DNA from: Streptomyces albus subsp. albus
Lineage (GTDB): Bacteria > Actinomycetota > Actinomycetes > Streptomycetales > Streptomycetaceae
DNA length: 64,000 bases
Direction of reading: 5' to 3'
Assembly: GCF_000719865.1 (NCBI RefSeq)
Contig: NZ_JOID01000013.1
Span: 96,557-160,556, forward strand
Position 1 is the stretch's first letter; each line of letters begins with the position of its first letter. The translations under genes and the position numbers were made by a program. Positions 21,327 to 33,493 of this stretch are shown here, one piece after another. A model generated the notes under the pieces. The model ran no database searches and was not told the DNA's origin. It worked only from the letters and a program-made list of their open reading frames with translations.

Positions 21327-23425
21327 GCTCGCTGCCCCCGTATCCCCGGCGGCAGGGAAGCCGCCGGCTCGTCCTCTTCCATCATCTCTCCGGTCGCGGT
21401 GTTCACCGCGGGAGTGGCCGGTGCCGCGGCGGCGAGGGCCGCGGCGACCTGCTCGGCCGTCCGGCGGCCGATGCCCGGAACCTCGCAGATCTGTTCGATC
21501 GTGGCGGCCCGGAGCCGTTTCACGGAGCCGAAGTGCTTCAGCAGGGCCTTGCGGCGGGTCTCGCCCAGCCCGGGTACCTCGGAGAGCGGCCCGGCACGCA
21601 GGCTCTTGCCCCGTTTGCTGCGCTGGTAGGCGATGGCGAAACGGTGTGCCTCGTCACGGACCCGCTGCAGGAGGTAGAGGCCCTCGCTGGTGCGGGGCAG
21701 GACGACGGGGTCGTCCTCGCCGGGCAGCCAGACTTCTTCCAGGCGCTTGGCGAGACCGCAGACGGCGACGTCGTCGATGCCGAGCTCGTCCAGGGCGCGC
21801 CGGGCCGCCGCGACCTGCGGCTGCCCGCCGTCGACCACGACGAGCTGCGGCGGGTAGGCGAAGCGGCGGGGCCGGCCGGTCTCCGGGTCCACGGGGCCGC
21901 CGGGGAGACCGGGCTCCGGAGCCGTCCCGTCCTCCGCCGCGCCGTTCGCCTCCGCACCGTCCGCCGCGTCCACGCCCTCCCCGCCGGGGCCGTTCCCCGT
22001 CTCCTCGTCCCACTCGCCGGTCGCCATCTTCTCGCGCAGATAGCGGCGGAAGCGGCGGCCGACCACCTCGTGCATGGAACGGACGTCGTCCTGGCCGGCG
22101 AAGCTCTTGATCTGGAAACGGCGGTACTCGCTCTTACGGGCGAGCCCGTCCTCGAAGACCACCATGGAGGCCACGACGTCCTCGCCCTGGAGGTGGGAGA
22201 TGTCGAAGCACTCGATGCGCAGCGGTACGGAGTCCAGGCCGAGCGCCTCCGAGATCTCCTCCAGGGCGCGGGAGCGGGTGGTGAGGTCGGAGGCGCGCTT
22301 CGTCTTGTGGAGGACGAGCGCCTGCTGGGCGTTGCGCCGCACCGTCGCCATCAGGTCCTTCTTGTCGCCGCGCTGGGGTATCCGCAGGTCGACGCGGGAG
22401 CCGCGGCGTCCGGCGAGCCAGTGGGCGAGCGGCTCGACGGGGTCGGGCAGGGCCGGGACCAGCACTTCGCGGGGGACGCCCTCGCCGCTCTCCTCCCCGT
22501 AGAGCTGCTGCAGGGCGTGCTCGACGAGGCCGGCGGTGTCCACGGCCTCGACCTTGTCGGTGACCCAGCCGCGCTGGCCGCGCACCCGGCCGCCCCGGAC
22601 GTGGAAGATCTGGACGGCCGCCTCCAGCTCGTCCTCGGCGACGGCGATCAGGTCGGCGTCGGTGGCGTCCGCGAGGACGACGGCGTTCTTCTCCATGGCC
22701 CGGCGGAGCGCCTCGATGTCGTCGCGGAGACGGGCGGCCCGCTCGTACTCCATCTCCTCGGCGGCCTCGCGCATCCGCCGCTCCAGACGCTGGAGATAGG
22801 CGCCGGTGCGGCCGGCCATGAAGTCGCAGAAGTCCTCGGCCAGGTCGCGGTGTTCCTCCGCGCTCACCCGGCCGACGCAGGGGGCCGAGCACTTGCCGAT
22901 GTAGCCGAGGAGACAGGGGCGGCCGATCTGCGCGGAGCGCTTGAACACTCCGGCGGAGCAGGTCCGCACCGGGAAGACCCGCAGCATCAGGTCGACGGTC
23001 TCGCGGATCGCCCAGGCGTGGGCGTACGGGCCGAAGTAGCGCACGCCCTTCCGCTTGGGGCCGCGCATCACCTGGACGCGGGGGAACTCCTCGTTCATCG
23101 TCACCGCGAGGGACGGATAGCTCTTGTCGTCGCGGTACTTGACGTTGAAGCGGGGGTCGAATTCCTTGATCCAGGAGTACTCGAGCTGGAGGGCCTCGAC
23201 CTCGGTGGATACCACCGTCCACTCCACCGACGCCGCGGTGGTGACCATGGTGCGGGTGCGCGGGTGGAGGCCCGCCAGGTCCTGGAAGTAGGAGGAGAGC
23301 CGCTGGCGGAGGCTCTTCGCCTTGCCGACGTAGATCACGCGGCGGTGCTCGTCACGGAACTTGTAGACCCCGGGCGAGTCGGGGATCTGACCCGGCTTGG
23401 GCCGGTAACTGCTGGGGTCTGCCAT
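21323..23425 (-). CDS. uvrC: UvrABC system protein C
   Basis: UvrC makes both incisions around bulky DNA lesions after UvrA/UvrB recognition. The 700-residue protein shows an N-terminal GIY-YIG nuclease domain ([23 protein letters not shown]), a UVR coiled motif near residues 200-240, the RNase H-like C-terminal nuclease ([20 protein letters not shown]) and terminal helix-hairpin-helix repeats. Near residues 470-520 there is an acidic, low-complexity insertion typical of actinobacterial forms. It is the first gene of the cluster that continues into rapZ, yvcK and whiA. Confidence 0.97.
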   Translation of the reverse strand: MADPSSYRPKPGQIPDSPGVYKFRDEHRRVIYVGKAKSLRQRLSSYFQDLAGLHPRTRTMVTTAASVEWTVVSTEVEALQLEYSWIKEFDPRFNVKYRDDKSYPSLAVTMNEEFPRVQVMRGPKRKGVRYFGPYAHAWAIRETVDLMLRVFPVRTCSAGVFKRSAQIGRPCLLGYIGKCSAPCVGRVSAEEHRDLAEDFCDFMAGRTGAYLQRLERRMREAAEEMEYERAARLRDDIEALRRAMEKNAVVLADATDADLIAVAEDELEAAVQIFHVRGGRVRGQRGWVTDKVEAVDTAGLVEHALQQLYGEESGEGVPREVLVPALPDPVEPLAHWLAGRRGSRVDLRIPQRGDKKDLMATVRRNAQQALVLHKTKRASDLTTRSRALEEISEALGLDSVPLRIECFDISHLQGEDVVASMVVFEDGLARKSEYRRFQIKSFAGQDDVRSMHEVVGRRFRRYLREKMATGEWDEETGNGPGGEGVDAADGAEANGAAEDGTAPEPGLPGGPVDPETGRPRRFAYPPQLVVVDGGQPQVAAARRALDELGIDDVAVCGLAKRLEEVWLPGEDDPVVLPRTSEGLYLLQRVRDEAHRFAIAYQRSKRGKSLRAGPLSEVPGLGETRRKALLKHFGSVKRLRAATIEQICEVPGIGRRTAEQVAAALAAAAPATPAVNTATGEMMEEDEPAASLPPGIRGQRA

Positions 23426-23649
23426 GGCTCCACCCTACTGGCGCGGTAGGACAGCGACACCGGTTCCCGCCCCGGCCGACGAGCCGTCGACGGCGGTCTT
23501 TCCCGGGCTTCCGGGGGGTGTTGACGGCTGTTGACGGCGGCACGACGGCGGGGCCCCCGCGCGGCCGCCGCCCCGGCTCCGGCCCGGCCGCGGGCCCTGC
23601 GGCAAAAGGCCCTCCACCGGGCCCTGCCGCCGGTCGCCGTCCCGGTCGT

Positions 23650-23664
23650 CCCGGTAGTACCGGG
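23650..23664 (-). terminator. Small hairpin after the Rieske gene
   Basis: CCCGGT and ACCGGG arms enclose a 3-base loop 6 bases after the Rieske protein stop. The rest of the gap 23426-23670 contains no gene that I can support. Confidence 0.4.
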
Positions 23665-23670
23665 CCGCGG

Positions 23671-24102
23671 TCAGGCGTCTCCGCCGGCCACCAGCCTGCC
23701 GTCCTTCACCGAGACCGGGACGGCGGGCAGCGCCTTGGTGGCCGGGCCGCGCAGCACCTTGCCCGTCTGGGTGTCGAAGCGGCTGCCGTGGCAGGCGCAG
23801 TCCGCGCCGGTGCCCTCGACGGCGCTCAGCACACAGCGCTGGTGGGTGCAGACGGCGCTGAACGCCTGGTACTCGTCCTCCGCCGGCCGGCTGACGAGCA
23901 CCCGCTGCTCGCGGTAGAGCCTGGCGCCACCCACCGGCACCTCGTCGGCGGCCCCCAGGTCGACCGGCGCGGAGGGGGTCTCCTCGCCGCCGCCCCCGGC
24001 GTCGCCGCCCTCGCCGCACGCCGCGAGCCCGGCTCCGGCGGCGCCGGCGAGCGCGACCCCGCGGAGCAGGGTGCGGCGGGAGGCTGCGGGCTGGCTGGTC
24101 AT
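23671..24102 (-). CDS. Rieske [2Fe-2S] lipoprotein
   Basis: The 143-residue protein carries a Tat-type signal (SRRTLLRG, residues 8-15), a hydrophobic stretch and a lipobox LAAC with C29, so it is probably exported folded and anchored as a lipoprotein. The iron-sulphur ligands are C85 and H87 (CTH) and C102 and H105 (CACH). C90 and C104 sit where the disulphide of bc1-type Rieske proteins lies. The ATG at 24100-24102 has an AGGGGG site 5 bases upstream. The electron partner is unknown; no oxidoreductase neighbours it. Confidence 0.9.
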   Translation of the reverse strand: MTSQPAASRRTLLRGVALAGAAGAGLAACGEGGDAGGGGEETPSAPVDLGAADEVPVGGARLYREQRVLVSRPAEDEYQAFSAVCTHQRCVLSAVEGTGADCACHGSRFDTQTGKVLRGPATKALPAVPVSVKDGRLVAGGDA

Positions 24103-24337
24103 GGGGACCCCCTGGTCGGAGCGTGGTACGGGGGCACCGCCGCCGGTACGGAGCGGACCGGGCCGGTGGTCGGGCGCCGCTCGTGGCGGACGGATGCCGC
24201 TGTGTCCGAACCCTACCGGCGGCCCGTCGGCGCCGCCGGGCGCCCCGCCCCTCGCCCGGGCACGGCATCGCGCGGGCGGGGTCCCGCACGGGGTGGGGCC
24301 GTGGACGCCCCGCCCCGTGCGGGCCAGGATGGGACGC

Positions 24338-25300
24338 GTGATCGTCGTAGCCGGTGAAGCCCTGATCGACCTCGTGCCGTCCGCCGCCGAGGGGTTGGCC
24401 TCCGCCGAGGGGTTGGCCCCCGCCGCGCAGCCGGCGCCCGGCGGACTGCCCGCCCTGCTCCCCCGGCTCGGGGGCGGGCCGTTCAACACCGCCCTGGCGC
24501 TGGGCCGGCTCGGTGCGCGGGCCGCGTTCTGCTCGCGGGTGTCCTCGGACCGGTTCGGCACGGAACTGCTGCGCGCCCTGCGCGCGGACGGCGTGGACAC
24601 CGCCCTGGTGCAGCGCGGTCCGGAGCCCACGACGCTCGCGGTCGCCGAGATCGGCGCGGACGGGTCGGCGGGCTACCGCTTCTACGCGGAGGGCACGGCC
24701 GACCGCCTGTTCGCGCTGCCCGGGCCTCTGCCCGCGGAGACGCGGGCCTTGTCGCTGGGCACCTGCTCGCTGGTGCTGGAGCCCGGGGCGAGTGCGTACG
24801 AGGCGCTGCTGCGCCGGGAGGCTGCGCGCGGCGTCCTCACGGCGCTGGATCCCAACGTCCGGGCGGATCTGATCCCCGACGCGGAGGCCTACCGTGCGCG
24901 GTTCCGGGCCTGGCTGCCCTCGGTCGGACTGCTGAAGATGTCGGTGGAGGACGCGGAGTGGCTCGGCGGGGACCCGCGGGCGTGGCTGGCGGCGGGCCCG
25001 GACGCCGTGGTGCTGACCCGTGGCGGGGAGGGGCTGACGGCCCTGACCCGGGACGGCGAGTGGTCGGTGCCGGCCGAGCCCGTCGAGGTGGTGGACACGA
25101 TCGGCGCGGGCGACACCGTGAACGCCGCGCTGCTGCACCGGCTGGCCGCGCACGGTGCCCTGGTCCCGGCCGGCCCGCGGCGGCTCACCGGCGAGGAGTG
25201 GCGGGACGTCCTGGCGTACGCCTCCCGAGCGGCGGCCCTCACCTGCTCGCGGGCGGGCGCCCGGCCGCCGTACGCCGGGGAGCTCGCCGAACGGCCCTGA
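24338..25300 (+). CDS. PfkB-family carbohydrate kinase
   Basis: This 320-residue ribokinase/PfkB protein should phosphorylate a sugar, perhaps fructose-like. The N-terminal GGGPFNTALALGRLGA substrate motif and the C-terminal DTIGAGDTVNAALLHRL motif, with the catalytic aspartate in GAGD, are clear. Fructokinase-like enzymes often read VGAGD, so isoleucine here is a mild change. The GTG at 24338-24340 is supported by AGGA 8 bases upstream; an ATG at 24329-24331 in the same frame is also possible. It is convergent with uvrA and divergent from the Rieske gene. Confidence 0.87.
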   Translation: MIVVAGEALIDLVPSAAEGLASAEGLAPAAQPAPGGLPALLPRLGGGPFNTALALGRLGARAAFCSRVSSDRFGTELLRALRADGVDTALVQRGPEPTTLAVAEIGADGSAGYRFYAEGTADRLFALPGPLPAETRALSLGTCSLVLEPGASAYEALLRREAARGVLTALDPNVRADLIPDAEAYRARFRAWLPSVGLLKMSVEDAEWLGGDPRAWLAAGPDAVVLTRGGEGLTALTRDGEWSVPAEPVEVVDTIGAGDTVNAALLHRLAAHGALVPAGPRRLTGEEWRDVLAYASRAAALTCSRAGARPPYAGELAERP

Positions 25301-25451
25301 GCCCCGGCGCCGGCCCCGGCCGTCCCGGTCGTGGCATCGACGCGGCCCTGGCATCGGCACCTGCACCGGCCCGGCGGTGGCCCAGCGGTGGGACCGTCCG
25401 GGCGCCGCGCACGTCCGGACGCGGGAGACGCCGGGCGGGCACGACGCGGGA

Positions 25452-25500
25452 GGCGCCCCGCCCCGATCCGCGCGGAGAGCGCGGGCCGGGGCGGGGCGCC
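25452..25500. terminator. Bidirectional terminator between kinase gene and uvrA
   Basis: Fourteen-base arms (25452-25465 and 25487-25500) pair perfectly, and the intervening bases can form a further short stem. It lies between the convergent stops at 25300 and 25540. Confidence 0.7.
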
Positions 25501-25539
25501 CGCCGTCATCCCGGCGGCGGGCCTACCGCACGGCCGTCG

Positions 25540-28452
<2,913 letters not shown>

Positions 28453-28701
28453 GCCGGTCGGCACCTTTCTTGAGAAAGCGACGGGGGTGCGGTGCGGAGC
28501 CCCGGACCCAGAGTATGAGGCGTGCCACGGCGGTGTCCCGGCAATGGGACACGGCTTCGGGCCCAGCCCGAGCCTATCGCACGCATTTTCGATTTACGTT
28601 CTCTTCCGCTCTCCTCCTGCCGTCCCGTCCGCCGCCCTCCCCCGCTTCCGCCGGCGGCTCGATCTCGACGATGCCCCGTCTCGCGACGATAGCGTCGGGG
28701 T

Positions 28702-29430
28702 ATGACAACCGATCTCGCCCGCGATCTCGCGGCAGTGCGCGACGCCACGGAACGGCTGCTCGCCGCAGCCGGCGGACTGGACGACGCGGCCGTGGCCGAA
28801 CCGTCCCGGCTGCCGGGCTGGACCCGCGGCCATGTGCTGACCCATCTGGCGCGCAACGCCGACGCGCTCGTCAACGTGCTCACCTCCGCCCGCACCGGCG
28901 AGCGCATTCCCATGTACGCGGACGAGAAGGCACGGGACGCCGCGATCGAGGAGGGGGCCGGCCGGCCGCTCGCCGTCCAGCTCGACGACCTGGAGGAGAG
29001 TTCTTCCCGATTCAACGACACGGCGGCCTCGCTTCATTCCGAACACTGGTCCCGCACCGTGGAGCTCCGCGGCGGGGTGACCGGTCTCACCGCGGCCATG
29101 CCCTTCCGGCGGCTCGCGGAGGTCGAGCTGCACCACGTCGATCTGGGCATCGGCTACGAGATGACCGACCTGCCGGCCTTCTTCACCGGTGAGCAGTTGG
29201 CATTCGTCGCCGGTGAGCGTTTCGCGGACCGCGAGGACGTGCCGGCGCTGTTGATCGCCGCCGGCGGCGAACACGGCGGGCAGGATTGGCGCACCGGGCG
29301 GCCCGGCGGGAAGCCCGTGCGGGTTTCCGGCTCCCCCGCGGCCCTGCTGGGCTGGCTCACCGGGCGCGAGGCGGGCACGGGACTCGACGCGGGCGGCTCC
29401 GCTCTTCCCTCCCTGCCCCCACTAGGCTGA
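28702..29430 (+). CDS. Maleylpyruvate isomerase family mycothiol-dependent enzyme
   Basis: This 242-residue protein belongs to the DinB-like superfamily branch that uses mycothiol, the main actinobacterial thiol. The N-terminal [20 protein letters not shown] segment contains the first conserved metal histidine, and [16 protein letters not shown] provides the further histidines. The family includes maleylpyruvate isomerase and mycothiol S-transferases, so the exact substrate is open. The ATG at 28702 follows a GTCGGGG stretch. The next gene starts 4 bases after the stop, and a thiol-linked detoxification role for the pair is likely but inferred. Confidence 0.85.
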   Translation: MTTDLARDLAAVRDATERLLAAAGGLDDAAVAEPSRLPGWTRGHVLTHLARNADALVNVLTSARTGERIPMYADEKARDAAIEEGAGRPLAVQLDDLEESSSRFNDTAASLHSEHWSRTVELRGGVTGLTAAMPFRRLAEVELHHVDLGIGYEMTDLPAFFTGEQLAFVAGERFADREDVPALLIAAGGEHGGQDWRTGRPGGKPVRVSGSPAALLGWLTGREAGTGLDAGGSALPSLPPLG

Positions 29431-29434
29431 TCCC

Positions 29435-30091
29435 ATGACGTACAGCGGAGCGGTGAAGGTCGGCGGACCGGCCGATGTGCACGAACTGACGGATTTGATG
29501 ATCTCCAAGGTGGCGGTGGGGCCCCTGGAGAACAACGCCTATGTGCTCCGCTGCCGGGCCACCGACGCCCAGCTGCTGATCGACGCCGCGGACGAGCCGC
29601 GCACCCTTCTCCAGCTGATCGGCGACGGCGGCCTCACCGGAGTGGTCACCACCCACCAGCACGGTGATCACTGGCAGGCCCTGGCGGAGGTCGTGGCGGC
29701 GACCGGGGCCCGGACCTACGCCGGCCGGTACGACGCCGCGGGCATCCCCGTCTCCACGGATGTGCTGGTGGAGGACGGGGACACCCTCCGCTTCGGCCGG
29801 ATCGAACTCACCGCCCGCCATCTGACCGGCCACACCCCCGGCAGCATCGCCCTGGTCTACGACGACCCGCACGGGCACCCGCACGTCTTCACCGGGGACT
29901 GTCTCTTCCCCGGCGGCGTGGGCAACACCGGCCAGGACCCCGAGGCCTTCGCGAGCCTCATCTCCGATGTGGAGTCGAAGCTCTTCGGCCAACTGCCGGA
30001 CGAGACCTGGGTCTACCCCGGCCACGGGCGGGACACCACCCTGGGCGCGGAGCGCCCGCATCTGCCCGAGTGGCGGGCCCGCGGCTGGTAG
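29435..30091 (+). CDS. Metallo-beta-lactamase-fold hydrolase
   Basis: The 218-residue protein has the metal-binding motif THQHGDHW (H74, H76, D78, H79) and later HLTGHTPGS and FTGDCLFPGG motifs of the glyoxalase II-like branch. In actinobacteria such enzymes hydrolyse thioester conjugates, possibly of mycothiol. It lies 4 bases after the mycothiol-dependent isomerase gene, supporting a shared role. The ATG at 29435 is preceded by a TAGGCT box 8 bases upstream, which might also serve a second, leaderless start. Substrate is not established. Confidence 0.86.
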   Translation: MTYSGAVKVGGPADVHELTDLMISKVAVGPLENNAYVLRCRATDAQLLIDAADEPRTLLQLIGDGGLTGVVTTHQHGDHWQALAEVVAATGARTYAGRYDAAGIPVSTDVLVEDGDTLRFGRIELTARHLTGHTPGSIALVYDDPHGHPHVFTGDCLFPGGVGNTGQDPEAFASLISDVESKLFGQLPDETWVYPGHGRDTTLGAERPHLPEWRARGW

Positions 30092-30095
30092 CCGG

Positions 30096-30113
30096 CCGGC
30101 GGCGGCCCGCCGG
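30096..30113. terminator. Hairpin between the hydrolase and terC
   Basis: A 7-bp GC stem (30096-30102 with 30107-30113) and 4-base loop fill the 22-base gap between the two convergent stop codons. It may terminate both transcripts. Confidence 0.5.
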
Positions 30114-31142
30114 TCAGGCCTCCGCGCCGCCCTTATCCGAGGTGTCCGTCGCGCCGGCCCGGCCCTTCGCCGGGGCCGCCCCCTCCGATATCTCCCGCCG
30201 CGTCTCCCGTGAGGAGGCGTAGAGGCTGGTGACCGTGGTGATGACGAGGACGCCGCAGATCACGCCCAGCGACACGGGGATGCCGATCTCCGGGACGTGC
30301 AGCCCCGACTCGTGCAGGGCGTGGAGGAGGAGCTTGACGCCGATGAAGCCGAGGATCACGGACAACCCGTAGGAGAGGTGGACCAGCTTCTTCAGCAGTC
30401 CGCCGATGAGGAAGTACAGCTGGCGCAGCCCCATCAGGGCGAAGGCGTTGGCAGTGAACACGATGTACGGGTCGTCGGTGAGACCGAAGATCGCGGGGAT
30501 CGAGTCCAGCGCGAAGAGCAGGTCCGTGGTCCCGAGCGCGAGGACGACGACGAACATCGGCGTCATCAGACGCTTGCCGTTCTCCCGTATGAACATCTTC
30601 GTGCCGTGCCAGGCGCCGGTGGACGGGACACGGGCCTCGATCAGCCGGAGAAGTCGTCCTTCCTCGTACTCCTCGTCGTGCTCCTGCCTGCGGGCGTCGT
30701 GGATCAGCTTCCAGGCGGTGTAGATCAGGAACGCGCCGAAGATGTAGAAGATCCAGGAGAAGCTCGCGATCAGCGCGGCGCCGACGGCGATGAAGCCGGC
30801 GCGCATGACCAGGGCGATGAGCACGCCGATCAGCAGCACCCGCTGCTGATAGCGGACGGGCACCGCGAACTTGGCCATGATCAGGACGAAGACAAAGAGA
30901 TTGTCGACGCTCAGCGACTTCTCGGTGATGTAGCCCGCGAAGAACTCCCCGGCCGGGGCGCCGCCGGCGGCGGCGTACAGACCGGCTCCGAAGAGGGCGG
31001 CCAGCACGATCCAGACCGCCGTCCAGACACCGGCCTCCCGGACGGAGACCTCGTGCGGCTTGCGGCCGATGAAGAAGTCGGCGGCGATCAGCACGCACAG
31101 CCCCACGACGGTCAGGGTCCAGACGGTCAGGGATACGTCCAC
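30114..31142 (-). CDS. TerC family integral membrane protein
   Basis: The 342-residue protein has about nine membrane helices and the TerC signature residues: SLSVDNLFVFVLIM in helix 3 and LLFALDSIPAIFGLTDD later. TerC proteins act in tellurium-type stress and metal ion export; manganese export is shown for some members. The GTG at 31140-31142 has GAGGAG 5 bases upstream. A 40-residue C-terminal tail is hydrophilic and charged. The neighbouring TerD-type genes on the same strand strengthen the assignment, although a candidate promoter of its own lies upstream. Confidence 0.92.
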   Translation of the reverse strand: MDVSLTVWTLTVVGLCVLIAADFFIGRKPHEVSVREAGVWTAVWIVLAALFGAGLYAAAGGAPAGEFFAGYITEKSLSVDNLFVFVLIMAKFAVPVRYQQRVLLIGVLIALVMRAGFIAVGAALIASFSWIFYIFGAFLIYTAWKLIHDARRQEHDEEYEEGRLLRLIEARVPSTGAWHGTKMFIRENGKRLMTPMFVVVLALGTTDLLFALDSIPAIFGLTDDPYIVFTANAFALMGLRQLYFLIGGLLKKLVHLSYGLSVILGFIGVKLLLHALHESGLHVPEIGIPVSLGVICGVLVITTVTSLYASSRETRREISEGAAPAKGRAGATDTSDKGGAEA

Positions 31143-31264
31143 GGCACTCCTCGGGCGGCGGTCGGATGCGTCGGCTCTCCGGTCCGTCCGCCGCGCGGCC
31201 CGCGTGCGCGTTCGCGCCGTCCGGACAGGCCGCGGGAAACGGGGACTCCCGGCATGCCAAGAAA

Positions 31265-31293
31265 GAGTACACGCGAGGCAAAGAAAGGTAAAA
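31265..31293 (-). promoter_or_regulatory. Candidate promoter of the TerC gene
   Basis: On the minus strand TTTACC (31288-31293) and TACTCT (31265-31270) are separated by exactly 17 bases. The segment is unusually A/T rich for this genome. It lies 122 bases before the GTG, between the stop of the TerD-fusion gene and terC. Confidence 0.55.
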
Positions 31294-31311
31294 GTCCCCA
31301 GTTCAGGACGG

Positions 31312-33231
31312 TCAGCGGCCGTATGCCCGGCGCGCCTCGGCGACCTGCCGCAGCACCTGGAGCAGCACATGGCTGCCGGCCGGCGCGAGCGCCGGTTCGT
31401 ACGTCCAGGCATGGCCGACCCAGGGGTCGGCCAGGTGGTCGTCCGGTACCGGCGTGATCCGCAGCAGCGAGCGCCACAGCGGGTCCAGCACGGGCCCGTA
31501 CTCCCGGGCTTCCTCGCGGTCGGCGACCATCATCAGATGCACGCCGACCGCCGGCCCCTCGTCGGCGAGGTACCGCAGCTGGGTCACGGCACGGTCGTCG
31601 AAGCCGTGTGGGAAGTCGTTGACGACGAGCAGCTGCTCGCCGGTGTCGAGGTCCGGCGGCAGCGCGTCGGGGGCGCCGCCCCGGACGGCCATCTGCACCA
31701 GGTCCACGCGCTGGGTCAGCCGGGAGAGGACGGCACTCACGCCCGCGGCGCCGGTGGCCGGCGGTTCGCGGAGCACGCCGGACTCCAGCAGCGGGGCGAG
31801 GGAGGCGGTGGCCGCTCCCGCCGGATCGAGGACATGGACGGTGAACTCCCCCGCGGGATGGACGGCGAGCAGCCGCGCGGCGTGGGCCACCGCCGTCTCC
31901 ACGGCGGCCCGGCGCAGCCCGTCGGGGCCGGCGGCGGGGTCCGCTCCGGAGCGGGAGCGTCCGCTGTCGATCCACAGACCGCGTTCCAGCGGCAGCCGCA
32001 CCAGCATGGGGATCCGCAGTTCCGGCCGCTCGGGGAGGTGGAGGTCGCCCAGGCGCAGGGCCATCGGGATCTCCATCGGGACCCGGTAGCCGTGCCAGAC
32101 CGGATTCTCCCAGCCCGCGAAGGCGGGCGGCAGGGCCGGTTCGACCACCTCGGACTCGGCGGTCAGCTGGGCGAGATCGCGGTCGAGGACGGCGCGGGCC
32201 CGGTCGACGAGGGCGGTGTGCTTGTCCCGGGCCGCCGCCCGGGCCTCGTCCGCGGCGCCGCCGATGCGGGAGCGGGGGTCGGAGAGCACCCGCTCGAGCT
32301 CCTGCTCCTGGCGCGAGTCGGCGAAGTCCACCGCGCTGCGGTACGCGGCGACGCTGCGGGCCAGGTCCTCGAACATGCCCCAGACCTGGTTGTAGAGGCG
32401 CTCGTCCATGGTCCAGCCGCTGGCGTCGCCCGCGACGGGCTGCGGCGGCCGGCCGGGCTCGGCCGGCGGGGCCTGCGGCGGCGGGGACGGAGGCGCGGTG
32501 GCCGCGCGGCCGGGGTGCCGGTAGTTGACCGGCGAGCCGCTCTGCGCCTGCTGCGGGGGCTCGGCCTCGGGCGGGACGGCGGCGGCCGGGGCCGGCACGG
32601 AGGGCTGGGGCCGGGCCGCGGTCGTGCGGACCCGGGTGTCGTCACCGGCGGTCCTGGGCGGTGGCGCTATGGTCCGGGCCATGCCGCGGACCACGGCCTC
32701 CTGGATGGTGGCGGCCAGTTCGGCGGCCTGCGGCAGCCCCTGGTCGCTCAGCATGGCCGCCAGGCCGCCCGCGTAGCCCTGGCCGACGGCGCGGACCTTC
32801 CAGGCGCCCTGCCGGCGGTAGATCTCCAGGGCGGTGACCGCCGACTCGGAGTCGAGGCCGGTGATCGTGAAGCTGACGAGCGCGGTGCCGTCGAGACCGG
32901 TGACGGCGACGAACGGCGCGGCGACCGTGCCGAACCGGGACGGCCCGCCGGCGCCGGCGGGCAGCGCGAGCAGCACGGTGACGCGGTGCACGCCCTCGGG
33001 CAGCGCTTCGAGATCCACGGCCAGCCGGTGGTCCGCCGCCGCCTGCTGGGGCACTTCCAGACCGGGGAGGTGCGGGGCGGCCGGGTGGGCGACCCGCTCC
33101 GGGCCGGCCACCCGGCCGTCCTCGTCGCCCAGGGTGGCTCCGGCGACGACGGGATCACCGGCGGATATCCGGATCTCCAGGCGGGTCCGCGTCAGCGGAT
33201 GGTTCTGCCCGCGTACCAGCTCGGCCGTCAT
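31312..33231 (-). CDS. TerD-domain protein fused to an FtsK/SpoIIIE-like region
   Basis: The 639-residue protein has three parts. Residues 1-180 are a TerD-like beta domain (GLEVPQ, VSFTITGLDSESAVTALEIYRRQGAWKVRAVGQGY) but without the usual calcium-binding DLDAS segment. Residues 190-270 are a proline-rich linker. Residues 275-639 begin with a charged coiled region and continue with a segment like one found in some FtsK/SpoIIIE-type ATPases (IPMALRLGDLHLPERPELRIP, then EQLLVVNDFPHGFDD as a degenerate Walker B-like strand). No Walker A is present, so ATPase activity is doubtful. The ATG at 33229-33231 has GAGGGGAA upstream. It lies between terD and terC; a partner role in the Ter stress system is inferred. 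Confidence 0.82.
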   Translation of the reverse strand: MTAELVRGQNHPLTRTRLEIRISAGDPVVAGATLGDEDGRVAGPERVAHPAAPHLPGLEVPQQAAADHRLAVDLEALPEGVHRVTVLLALPAGAGGPSRFGTVAAPFVAVTGLDGTALVSFTITGLDSESAVTALEIYRRQGAWKVRAVGQGYAGGLAAMLSDQGLPQAAELAATIQEAVVRGMARTIAPPPRTAGDDTRVRTTAARPQPSVPAPAAAVPPEAEPPQQAQSGSPVNYRHPGRAATAPPSPPPQAPPAEPGRPPQPVAGDASGWTMDERLYNQVWGMFEDLARSVAAYRSAVDFADSRQEQELERVLSDPRSRIGGAADEARAAARDKHTALVDRARAVLDRDLAQLTAESEVVEPALPPAFAGWENPVWHGYRVPMEIPMALRLGDLHLPERPELRIPMLVRLPLERGLWIDSGRSRSGADPAAGPDGLRRAAVETAVAHAARLLAVHPAGEFTVHVLDPAGAATASLAPLLESGVLREPPATGAAGVSAVLSRLTQRVDLVQMAVRGGAPDALPPDLDTGEQLLVVNDFPHGFDDRAVTQLRYLADEGPAVGVHLMMVADREEAREYGPVLDPLWRSLLRITPVPDDHLADPWVGHAWTYEPALAPAGSHVLLQVLRQVAEARRAYGR

Positions 33232-33403
33232 CGTGCGTTCCCCTCGGTGAGTCGCTCGTCGTGTGCTGCGGGGCCCGGCGTGCGCCGGCGGCGCGCCGCT
33301 CCCGGTGCGGTGGGGCCCGTCCGCTCCGCGGCCGTGGCGCCGCCCCGGCCGCGGAGCGGGCCCGCGGTGTCCGCCCGGTGCCGTGACCGGGAGGGTGTGC
33401 CGG

Positions 33404-33487
33404 GGTGATGTGCCGGTAAGCCCGCGGCGTCCGGTACGGTCCGCCGCGAACCGGTGGACCTTCCCGGTCACATCACCGATGCCCCGG
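33404..33487 (-). terminator. Nested hairpin after terD
   Basis: Arms 33404-33412 and 33479-33487 (GGTGATGTG with its complement) extend by four more pairs past one bulged T. Inside, 33423-33429 pairs with 33442-33448. The structure begins 6 bases after the terD stop and could be a terminator or an intercistronic processing or attenuation element. Confidence 0.5.
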
Positions 33488-33493
33488 CGCGCA

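Noticed and set aside
28560..28640. SOS (LexA) box in front of uvrA
   Set aside because: Near 28590 a TCGATTTACGTTC word resembles half of the site, but the second half and the GAAC arm do not match the GAAC-N4-GTTC pattern.
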